In this document: positions 10,310-21,700 of the stretch, piece by piece
How the letters are laid out: the number at the start of each line of letters is the position of its first letter
How positions within the stretch are numbered: the first letter of the stretch is position 1
Assembly: GCA_016647705.1 (NCBI GenBank)
Contig: CM028336.1
Location: 18,178,880-18,242,879, forward strand
DNA length: 64,000 nt
From: Eucommia ulmoides
Lineage: Eukaryota > Streptophyta > Magnoliopsida > Garryales > Eucommiaceae
Direction: 5' to 3'
Notes under the pieces: model-generated
Told to the model about the DNA's origin: nothing
The model's database searches: none
The model's input: only the letters and a program-made list of their open reading frames with translations
Made by a program: the position numbers and the translations under genes

Positions 10310-12130
10310 TTAGGATTCAGACCCCCTGATATTGTTAGTTTAGTTTTCAGACCCCACTAATTTTTCAGGAAAAAGACCCTGGATTTGGGTCACTTTATTC
10401 AGTAATATTTATAATTCTACCATTTGTCTTATGCAACAAGACAAAATTGGATAATAGAGATGTTAACGTTAACGTAAAACACACAAGCAATACCCATTGC
10501 ATATATTCACGTTAAATAGTGTATGTTTTGTCTTATAGCATAGAGTAATTTTGTATTTATTACAGTAATTATGCATTTATTACAATAGTGCATGCTTTAT
10601 CTTGTGTGCATTAATATTGACTTAAGTAAGTTAAATGTATTGGATTGTAAATGCGTTAACGTTAACACAATTAATTATGGGGTTGGGTTGTAATTGTATT
10701 AACGTTAACGTAAATAAGTTAAATGAGCTGAATTGTAAATACGTTAACATTAACACAATTAATTATTGGGCTGGAGTGTAATTGCGTTAACATTAACGCA
10801 AATAAGTTACATGTACTGGTTTGTAATTGCGTTAACGTTAATACAATTAGTTATTGAAGTTGTGATTGTAATTGCTTTAACGTTAATGCAATTAAGTTAC
10901 ATGTGTGAGTTGTAATTGTGTTAATATTAACACAAATAAGTTAAATGAGTTGGATTATAAATACGTTAATGTTAACGTAATTAATTATTGGACTGAGGTG
11001 TAATTGCGGTAACGTTAACACAAGTAAGTTATATATTCTGGTTTATAATTGCGTTAACGTTAACACAATTAGTTATTGGAGTTTGGATTGTAATTATGTT
11101 ACCGTTAATGCAAGTGAATTAAATGGGTTAAATTATAAATACGTTAATATTAACGCAATTAATTATTGGACTGGAGTGTAATTACGTTAACGTTAACGCA
11201 AGTAAGTTATACGTGTTGTTTTGTAATTGCGTTAACACAATTAGTTATGGGGTTGAGTTGTAATTGCGTTAATGTTAACACAAGTAAGTTAAATGAGTTG
11301 GATTATAAATACGTTAATGTTAACGTTAATGCATATTTTTTTTGTTTCTCTTTGTGTTAACGCTAACATATTTAATATTGTCTAGAAAAATATGTGAAAA
11401 AATCACGCAAAAACATTAATATTAACATAAAATTAACACATAAACACAGATCCCAAAAACGACGAAGTGAGGAGTTGCCGGAACTTACAATTTTCGACAA
11501 CGGTGGCGACATTGGGTGTTAATGATTTTGTCGGAACCACCTATCAGATCTGGAACTTCCAGAGCTGAAATTCTCAAATCTTGAACTTCCAGATCTGAAA
11601 TCCCAGATCTGATAAAAGTCCAAGAGAGAAAGGGGGAAGAAGAGAGAAAGAAACTAGAGAGAGAGAGAGAGTGAAACCCCACAACCTGCAGACCTCCACA
11701 TTAAAATCCTTACGTGAAATCTCCATTTCAAATGAAGTGCTTGACATCAACTTCTCAAAACAAATGGCCAAAAACTAATACCCATTTCTAAAAACTTTTA
11801 AGAAATTGCAGAGAGAGAGAATGGTGATAGTGGTTAGATTGTTGTTAATGAAGGTTTTTCCATGGAAGAACACTGGGTGTGTATATATATAAATCTATCT
11901 ATGAAACCTACTGATATTGTTGTGGGTAAAGTTTAGAAAAAGAGAGCGAACGTGGGTAAGGTTTAGAGAGAGAGAGTGAAGATTATGAATCAGACATAAA
12001 ATGAGAGAGAATTAACGTAAATATGACAGAGATGGGTATATATGTCTTTTCACGTTCTATTTTATTTTACCGAAGGACCAAAAACTTAATTGGTTGTACT
12101 GTATGGTCTGAATTATGAGTGAACCGTTGA
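10310..12130 (-). mobile_element. Probable non-autonomous MULE-like element upstream of PTAC3
   Basis: ATTCAGACC near 10315 and its complement GGTCTGAAT near 12104 lie inside longer, weaker inverted similarity (both sides also carry AGTTTT followed by GACC/GGTCC). The interior repeats the plan of the 2040 element. On the minus strand it has a CT-rich leader (11640-11670), a short open segment and a donor GTAAGTTCC (complement of about 11482-11490), then a large array of palindromic repeats. No target duplication was resolved, so the ends are approximate. Confidence 0.5.
10445..11340. repeat. Degenerate satellite-like array built on GTTAACGTTAAC
   Basis: About 15 units of roughly 55-65 bp contain a palindromic core GTTAACGTTAAC (or single-base variants), flanked by TTGTAATTGC and CAATTAATTATTGG or AAGTAAGTTAAATG. 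Two alternating unit types are visible. It contributes the bulk of the mobile element it sits in. Confidence 0.85.
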
Positions 12131-12400
12131 AAAAGTCTTTTTACTCAATGGTCTCTTTAATGAGAATTAAATAATAAAAAACTCTAAATTTTAGAATTCA
12201 ACCATTTAAAAAAAAAAAAAAATAAAAAAATTAAAATTAAAATTAAAGAAGGAAACACAACAGCCGTAGCAAACGTCGACTGCCGAACCATTTAAACCCA
12301 CACTCCCTCCTTAAACCCCGATTCTGTTGCCTCTTCTCGGAACCTGAAATCCTTATCCACTTCATTCTCCATTTGCAAGCTTTGCTGTAGCTAGTTGACA
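12131..12400 (+). promoter_or_regulatory. Presumed PTAC3 5' flank and leader
   Basis: The interval between the last recognisable transposon sequence and the start codon. It begins AT-rich with an A-homopolymer near 12208, then turns GC-richer from about 12240 (pyrimidine-rich CACACTCCCTCC, 12299-12310), as plant leaders do. No convincing TATA box was seen. The assignment rests on position. Confidence 0.4.
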
Positions 12401-12787
12401 ATGGCGAATTTATTAACGTACGCGCACCCCCCGTCAATACACACCTTCCGAATTTCACACTTCACATTTCCTATTCCGACTCGGCGGGATGCGGTTGTAT
12501 TAGCATCAGCAGTATCGTCGCCGGAAAGAAGGACTAGAAGAAAGAAACAACAACGACAACAAAATCATAATCAGAATGAAGAGAACATCGTTGCTATGGC
12601 GTCCAGTGCCGAAAAAGGGCTGCGACTGGTGTTCATGGAGGAGCTGATGGAGCGCGCTCGTGAACGTGACGCCCCTGGAGTTTCTGAAGTAATATACGAT
12701 ATGATTGCCGCTGGGCTTACCCCCGGGCCTCGGTCCTTTCATGGTTTAGTTGTCTCGCACGCGCTCAACGGCGATTATGAGGGCGCT
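12401..12787 (+). CDS. PTAC3: PTAC3 exon 1 (residues 1-129)
   Basis: Encodes the putative transit peptide, a basic [12 protein letters not shown] stretch and the first helical repeat up to [10 protein letters not shown]. The donor is GCT|GTAATG at 12788. The open frame runs on past it for 35 codons, but the conserved protein continues with MHALRREL in exon 2, so the splice at 12787 is preferred. An in-frame TTG two codons upstream of the ATG is not needed. Confidence 0.88.
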
Positions 12788-15700
12788 GTAATGGATCTCT
12801 CTCTCATTCCTTTGCATTTGTTTAATTTTGTGATTAAATTTCACGGAGTTCCGGATTGGGTGTATTGTGGTCTGTCTGGTAAATTTCGTTAATTTATCTG
12901 TATAGCGGGATACATGAATGCATTTGCTTAGCCACTGTTCGTTAAAATTTCCTTTATTTTCTATGTTTCTATTTGCATTTTTATGTTCTTTTTGGGGTTT
13001 GAGGGGTACGAGTTTAGACAAATAGGGCGGGCTCCATAGGAATTGGGGTGTAACATTGTAATTTGGCAATTGTTTTTATGTAACATACTAGCATAAATAT
13101 ATTTTTTTATCCTAATTAAATAATTTTTTTTTCATTTTTTTTTTTGCTTTTCTGAAGTAAAATTATTGATTAGAGTTTTTTTTTGAGTTTGTCTTCCATT
13201 TCATTTCAATTGATTATTGATAACATGTATAATAAACTGATCAGATGTAGCAGTTGGTCACAAGTAACATTTTGTTACCTTCAGAGTTCAGATTTGAAAA
13301 TTATTTTTGGGCAACTGGCATATATATTGTTAATAAGTTCTATAGATTACTGTTTCATTTAGAAAATATTCCATTAAATTTGGATGTTTCATTGCGTGTG
13401 CTTATTTTCTTTTGTTCTAGTCTATGAAACAACTAAAAATCCCCAATTTCAATGAATACAACCATACTATTTCCTGGCTTCTCACGGGCTGTGGCCTTCT
13501 GAACCATGGGTTATCTTTGATTTGTGGTATACTCTTCCACACATGAATGTTGTAGATAAATCATCTAACAAGGTGTGGTTGGTTCCTACGCTCAGGTGGG
13601 TCAAACTGAGCTACCCACTGGGACTCTTGTCACTGCCCAGGTGGCTTGTGAGATGCTTGTGGCTCAGTCATTGTGGCGTGCATGATGGGTTGTGCTACTG
13701 TCTAAACTTGCATTTCTACGTTGATCTTCACAGACGGCTTCATTTTTGGATGAGCTTCCCTTGGTCTTTGGGCATCTCTTTAATCATGGACTAGTTTAGT
13801 GGCGAGCTCTGGGGTAGTCCGGCTTTAAATGCAACTGTCGCTATTGCATCATTTAGATTTTCACTTTGAGCATGCTGGTTCAGAACCTTTGGAAGTACTG
13901 GCAAAGTGACTCTTATTCGGCCTTTGGTATCCTCCTTAGCTTGCTCACATCCTTGGCTTGTTTCCTACCACTTGTGAACTGCAACACGAACAATGCTGAG
14001 AATCATTCAAGTTATTGATCGTCTTTATTTCTATGAGAAGGAACCATTTTCCCGTCGTTTCATCTAGGGTGGACGGAAATGTTAGGCATTTCAATGTGTC
14101 GTTTCTAGAGTATAAGGCCATCATCAGGGTGAAATGCAAGAGTTGATCGACTGGATGCTCATGCCTAATTCATGTGCTGCGTGCGCATCCGCAATGGCTC
14201 TAGCTGGGATCTCCAGTTTCTGTTGGTTGACCCTCAGTATCGGCAGTGGCTGTGATGGTGTCTTCCTGACTCCTTCACCGGCCTTCCTCGTGAGGCGGGG
14301 TCTACTTTCAGAAGAGGATGACTCTTTGTGTCAGGGAGTAGGTTGGCAGCGTGAGTCCCCCTCTCTCTGCTTGAGCATCTCGGTTTGCTTCTTCGCAATG
14401 CATTTTTCTACACAGTGCTGGATCTTGCCTAAAAGTGCTGGATCTTGGCTCTCTTCTGGTTCCTCTAGCAGCTCCCTTCCGGATCCAAAAGCACTGGATC
14501 TTGCCTGAATTCTGCTCATTTCTACGTCAAACACTTTGTCATCCAACATCAACCACATGAACTGGCCAAATATTATGAATACACCATTCAAACCATAATA
14601 TGTAATCATTATTGATATAATACAAGTAAATATATATATGTGCATGTTATGTAACTTTTTATTTAAGTTCAACTGCTCTAACCGATTGACCCACCGGTTA
14701 AACCACTGATCCTTACCCTTTGCCTCAACAGCGTCAATATCCAGTTTGTGTCTGATTACTATTGCCTTAATGATTGAGCAGGCTATGTGTGCAATATGTC
14801 TGCTTGACATGGGAAGAACCTCTCTGCTGGCTTTCCATCTATTTATGTATCTATATTGATATAAATCTGATATAGTTTGATTTTTATCATTATCGATATA
14901 ATACAAGTATGTGTACATATAAATAAACTTTAATTTTAGTTCAACTCCTCTAACCGATCGACTCACTGGTTAAACCAATGATCCTTACCCCTTGCCTCGA
15001 CTGCGTCAATATCCGGTTTGGGTTTGACTACTATGGCCTTAATGATTGGCCGGCTATGTTTGCAAGATGTCAGCTTGACATGGGAAAAACCACTCTGCTG
15101 GTTCCTTCCATGTGTGTGTCTATATTGATATACATCTGATATATTTTGATTATTATTATACATTTTAATACGCACAAACACTTGAATAGTTTTGGGTGTT
15201 TTTTAGATATTTCATGTTGATTTATATGTTATTTTTGTTAATTTTTTCGCAATGTAAAAACTAGAATGAGGAAATCAATTTTCCAAGTCGAGGGTATCCA
15301 GTTGAAGTGTTACTGGAATTCCATCAACCTCCTGCTTGAAGTGAAGTGATTAGACTGCTATACAAGGATATGTTGTTTTCATGGTTTTTGGTCAAGCATG
15401 AAGTAGCAGTAATTATCATATTTCTCGTAGTGAATGATTCCATAGCTAGAGGAAGTTTGAATGAAACCTCATGCTATAGTGTGGGAGTTTACTCATGTTA
15501 ATGCTTCCCATTGCAGATGCATGCTTTGAGAAGGGAGTTGAGTGAAGGCCTTCTTCCTCTCCATGAGACATTTGTAGCAATGATTCGTCTATTTGGTTCC
15601 AAAGGCCGTGCTACCTGTGGATTAGAAATCCTTGCAGCAATGGAGAAACTAAAATTTGACATTCGCCAAGCTTGGCTGGTTCTTATTGGTATAGTAATAG

Positions 15701-18700
15701 TCAAGATTTTTTCTAGTTAATTGTGCTTCTTTCTCTTTGTTAATTGTTCTGGAGTTTGAGAAATTATGTCCTGTTCTTGGGGTCAGAGGAGCTTGTTAGA
15801 AGCAATCATCTAGAAGATGCCAACAAAGTGTTCTTGAAAGGTGCTGAGGGTGGATTGAGAGCTACTGATGAGCTGTATGATCGACTAATTGAAGAAGATT
15901 GTAAAGTCGGAGATCATTCAAATGCACTAACCATAGCCTATGAAATGGAGGCGGCTGGAAGGATGGCAACTACGTTTCATTTCAATTGTCTATTGAGTGT
16001 GCAGGTAAGTCAGTTTAAGTTTTTTAGACTTACACGGCTTACAATTTATTTTATTCTGGATGCATAAAATTGATCACTTGCGGGGAAAGCAGCTAAAATT
16101 AACAAAGAATGTACTATATTTGCACAATACTAGAATTGAGAAATGGTAACCTGGCAGCAGGGACCTAATTGAGGCATGTCATTCTGTTAACCCTTTGGGC
16201 TACAAAAGATTGTTACGTAGATGATAAAATGAGATAGTTTTTGTGTTCATAATAAGTTATGGATCTCATAGGAAAGGCAATGCTATATGATCATCTAATT
16301 GTTTAAATGGTCAGTTCTTGTGTTCAGAATAAGTTATGGATGTCATAGGAAAGGCTCTGATATATGATCATCTGATTGTTCAAATGTTCCATTCAAAAGT
16401 TCCCTTGGTTGCTTGAAATAATTTTCTAATTTCAGTGGCATTTTCAAGAGAACCAGTCTAAAAGGAACTGACACTGGCCCAGCAACTAAGTTTGCAGTTA
16501 TTTGGGAATTTTTGTCGTTTCATCCAGTTGCGGGGAATAATCACAACCTTTTTTTGTAGTTTCATTCACATGCTTTATGTATAAAAATATCCTGATAACC
16601 CCCTCTTCTTTCTTTTGATATAGGCTACTTGTGGAATACCTGAAATCGCGCTTGCAACATTTGAGAATATGGAATATGGAGAAGGTGTGTGTTCCTATTT
16701 TTTGAAAATTCTCTTAAAAATATTTCTATTTTTATATATTTTAATATTTGGGAATCGGTAACCTGATTGTGCAATTAGCTGCCTAGTGCTCTAAAGATCT
16801 GGAGTAACTTGTATGATGTTTCACTAGCATTGAGGCTTGCATTCAGCACTTGCATATCATTTGTTCCAGGTTATGTGTTAACTAGTTTTAACCAAATTTG
16901 AATTATTTAACTAAATTTGATATAAATAACCCTAAATTAGATTTATATTCATCTTTTCTAGAGTTCGACCACATGAAAGTTGGTTCTGTCTTCGGTGAAC
17001 CGAAAGTTTGCTCATTTCTTCAATGACAAGCAATGATTAACAATTTCCGAAGATCATTAGCCAGAATTGAACTCATGCCTGGGCTTATCATGCGATTACA
17101 TTACCATTGTGCTATATGAGTTTGAATCCTTAGCCAAGGCTTTCATATGTGTGTGCGTGCGCGCTTTATTAGAGAAAAAATTATATTCTCTCTTTATGTT
17201 GATACCAGAAAATATATACCATAAAAAAACAACTAATCTGCCATAAAATAAAGGATTTGATTCTACCTAAACTAGGAAAATACTCTAAACTAGGAAGCTA
17301 AATCAGATAACAATCTACCCAAATCTCCATATTTACTGAAATAATATACAGCTGTAAACACCTAAAAATCAGGACTAATAAAGACAAATTCCACACTCCC
17401 CCGCAAGCTGGGTTGTAGATATTAATCATTCCCTGCTTGGAATTTAAGTCTTCAAAATTAGTCCATGGTAGAGCTTTGGTGAAGATATCTGTTAGTTGAA
17501 GACCTGTTGGTGTGCATACGTGGAGAAAACCTCTCAGAGTAATTAAGATCATATGTTTGAGTGTAACCTTTTGCAACTAAGTGAGCCTTGAGTCGATCAC
17601 TGGTTCCATCGGGAAAAACTTTAATTGTGTACACCTTTTTGCATCCAATTATCATTTTTCCATGGGAAAGCGAGACGAGGTCCTAAGTACTATTTTGATG
17701 TAAATCTTGCATTTCCTTCTTCATTGCTGTCATCCAACCAAAGGTGAGAGAGGGCCTCTGAAACAAATTTAGGAATAGATACCGAGGACAAAGAAGCAAC
17801 AAAGGAATAGTATGATGGAGATAAGTGTGCATATGGGATGGAATTAGAAATAGGATGATTAGTACATGAATGCTTACCCTTTCGGACAGTGATAGTTAAT
17901 GTCCAAATCAGAAGAGGATGGATGTGTTGGGGAAGGATCTGAGGATGCCAGGACGGGTGTAATGGTGGAAGCAATCTTTTGGTGCTAGAGTATACTTGTA
18001 AAAGGAGGTTTGGGACTACTGTGTGTGATAGGTGCGGGAGCAGATGGAGTTGAAGTAGGGATGGGAAAACTCGGCATAGGACGTGTAATGTTCAGATCGT
18101 CCTAAGAGTAGGACACATAAAAATAAGGAGTCGACTCAAACAAGGCGACATCTGCACCAATGAAAGAGTAACTTAAAGAAGAATTATAACACCTATAGCC
18201 CCTTTGTGTGCGAGAATAACCAAGGAAGACACATTTTATGGTATGAGGATCTAACTTATCCTTACCGGGAGTCAACTGATAGACAAAATAGACACATTCA
18301 AAGATAGGGCGAGGTAAAGCAAACTAGGGTGATTCGGGAAAAAGAATAGAATGAGGGACTTTGCCTTTTAGGGTAGAAGATGACATCCTATTGAGAAAAA
18401 AACAACCTGTAAGAACTGCATCGACCCAGAAGTATTCGGGAACATTCATCTCAAATATCAACGTTCGAGCCACTTCCAGAAGATGTCGATTTCTACGCTC
18501 AACGACCCCATTTTGCTGTGGTGTGTGAGGACAAGAATATTGATGCAATATACAAGACTGTGACATGAAGGACGTAGAGGGTTGAGAAAAATATTTTGGA
18601 GCATTATAATTGCGGAGTATACGCATGAGCACATTAAATAGAGTTTTAATTTCAGCACAGGAGGCAAAAAAAAATAGGAAATAATTCGGAATGATCTTTC

Positions 18701-21700
18701 ATTAAATAGAGCCATGTCACCATGGTAAAAAAATCCACAAACGTGACGAAATAATGAAAGCCTAATGTAGAGGCAATACGTGAAAGACTCCAAACGTTTG
18801 AATGAACTAAACTAAAAGGACTCAATGCTCGAAACTGAGCTAGAGAAGTAAATGAAGTACAATGATGCTTTTCCAACTGACAAGACTCCCAACCTAAGGA
18901 GGACAAATGACGTAAACTAGGAACACGTACATTGAGATTGGCAAGACATGGATGATCTAGGCGACAATGAATTTGATGGGTAGATGCAACAACAGGACAA
19001 ATAGTGGATGAGATAACGTATGCCTCTTCGGGATCGTCAAAGTAATAAAAGGCCATTTTTCTCACCCCCTCCCCTACGCCAATTGTCTTTTGTGTTCTCA
19101 AATTCTGGATAATAACATAATCAGGGAAGAAAGAAACAAAACAATTAAGTTGTTGTGTAAACTTACTGACTGACATCAAATTAAAAGGAAAAGAGGGAAG
19201 ATAAAAGAGAGGGTAAAAAGAGAGGGTGAGAGTTTCACGGTGCCAATGCCCTGAACAGGGATGGGGGAACCATCGACGATAGTAACAGGGTACAACAAGA
19301 GAGAAGATTGAATATATGCAAGCAAAGAAAAAGTACCAGACATGTGGTTAGTAAGCAAAGATGAGGTACTTGACATGTGGTCAGTGGCAACGGAATCTAT
19401 ATAACCCAAGGTGTAGAAGTGGAAGGATGAAAGGAAAGACATATAGTAGGGTTACCTTGTTGAGCTAGAGAACTAAGAGAGGTAGATGACTGCTGGGATG
19501 CCTTAAACTGGAGGAAGTGAGAATACCCATCATCATAAATTGCCTTGGTAGTTGAAGAGTCGGATGATGGAATAGGAGCGACTTGATTAAAAGTCGCATG
19601 AGCATACATTGGAGAACGACCTACTAGGTACCAACAAGTATCTTGAGAATGATTTTTTCGGCCGCAAAATGAGCATCGATGATGTTGGCCACAATAATGA
19701 TCACCTCTGCCACCCCGAAAGCCATTACTACAACTTCCTCGACAACCTTGTTTCCCTTGATCGGTAATAGCAACTCGTACAACTTTAGAACATTGTAGGT
19801 AATTGGTCCCATTCGACTTACGAGTGGTCAACAATTTGTGGTGACAAAGTTGACATTAATGCACTGCTAAATAAACAATTGAGACAATACGCACTAATAC
19901 AACTAATTGAAGTGAACAATTACATTAAGGAAAAATGAAAAAACAAGGACCCCATACAATAAACCAATAAAACAAGTGATAAATAAAGGCTAATATCAAA
20001 TTTTAAGACATTGAACAATTTTTTTTTTTTGAAACAAGGAAAACACAAAAAAAAGGGAAGAAAGAAATCAAATGATGAAAGAGGCTGGATAGCGCGTGAT
20101 TAGTGGTGACTGACTGCCAAGGTAGCGACGGCGATTGAAGCTTGGTTGGACAAATGGCGGCGGAGATCGAGGATCAAGGATTGATGACGATTGCGATGAA
20201 GCCAGGAAGTTGTTGAAAGCACCGACAATGGGATCTAGAATTGACAATGATGAAACAAGACGGTGTGACGGCTACGAAGGGATGACGATAACAACGAAGG
20301 GCCAATTGGCATTGATCTGCTCGGAACAGCAACGGCGACGAGCGGAGGCGTCCTGAACTGCAGTGCGACGGGATTGGCAAGGATCCGGCTATTGGGATGC
20401 GGCGGCTAGGGTTTTAGTTTTTTTTTTTTCTTCGTACAGATGGGGTGAAGAAAAATGAACGAGGGAAAAAAATTAAAAATTAATGGTTAAACAGACTTAT
20501 GGGATTAGTATCTTGTAACCTTCTTTAGATACCATGTTAAAGTAGAAAGAGGGTACAAAAAGAATGAGATGGCTTAACAATTGTGTTAGCCTCTCTACCT
20601 ATTTATAATAGAAATTAGGAAACAATACATGAACCCTAAATGATGTAGGAAACCCTAATAATACACAAATGACATAAATACCATATATATCTATATAACT
20701 TTATCTTTCTCTATCTACTAGCCATGACTGACTCAGTAAGAAATAGAAAAATAAATGATTTCCTTTTAACTTAATTCTTCCAAATTTGTTGCCACACATT
20801 GTTCAAGGCATACATGGCGCACTTTCTCAAGGCATATAGGTGGCTTGCACTATTGAAGGCATGCGCGGTGCACTTTTTCTGTCTTATTTTCTGTGTGTAT
20901 GCCTTCTTGGAGTATTTGATGCAATCGGTCTTTCACAGTTTCACCTTTTTAATTCAGAACTACAGTCGCAGAACAATTTACTCTCCTTATTTTCAAACAA
21001 AGAGGTAAGTCTTTCTCTAAGAAGAGTATGAGAAGATATGGCATTTGATATGGAGAAGTAGGAACATGTCAGAGAAGATATATTATCTCGTGATGTGATG
21101 GAGGATATCGTCTAAACAAAGTAGAGTTGTGGAAAATGATTCATTTAGTCATCTCGGAGTTGCATTTTTAATAGTGTTTCCCTTCTTAGCAACATGTGTC
21201 GGTAGTATCACACTAGGCATTGGTGTTCATTTCCAATGTTACTAGGAAAATGGTTCACTTAGGTTTGTGGTAGAGTTTAGTTTTGTGGTACGACACTATA
21301 CTTGGTTTGCGGTATGGATGTGATAGGCTTAGATGGTATTTTGGGTTCTCGGTTTGCTCTGGTTCAATTTATAAATGAATATATAGATAAAAGAGTACCA
21401 AGGATTGTCCCATGAATTGTCACTAGGATGCAATGATTCACATTCTTCGATATATGAAAGGTGCTCCTGGTTGTGGTTTGCTATATTATAATTTTGGTCA
21501 CACTCAAATAAAGGGCTGTACAGATGCAAATTAGACCAGATCACCCTTGGATAAGAAGTCTATTATAGAGTATTGTGTGTTTGTTGGAGGTAATCTTCTC
21601 TTGGAAGAGTAAAAAGTAGAAGATATTGGCCTAGTCAAGTGTAGAATTGAAATATAGGGTGATGACCGATACCACTTGTGAGTTAACTTGGTTGAAATAT

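Larger units (their letters stand above)
17521..20690 (-). mobile_element. Short-LTR copia, minus strand, 5' half (LTR to partial RT)
   Basis: From right to left: 5' LTR 20535-20690, primer-binding site TGGTATCTAAAG (complement of 20523-20534), GC-rich leader (20100-20400), shortened gag with zinc knuckle, protease, integrase and the first part of reverse transcriptase. RT stops after the SERFSP motif where a different copia tail takes over. It belongs to the family with complete copies at 40359 and 55431. Confidence 0.8.

Noticed and set aside
12788..12892. Read-through of PTAC3 exon 1 giving a longer first exon
   Set aside because: The added residues have no family similarity, while splicing at GCT|GTAATG restores the conserved [10 protein letters not shown] sequence and the frame.
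20135..20380. Open frames at 20135-20356 (+) and 20174-20380 (-)
   Set aside because: This is the GC-rich leader between LTR and gag of the minus-strand copia. The same kind of leader exists at 40620-40900 and 55740-56050.
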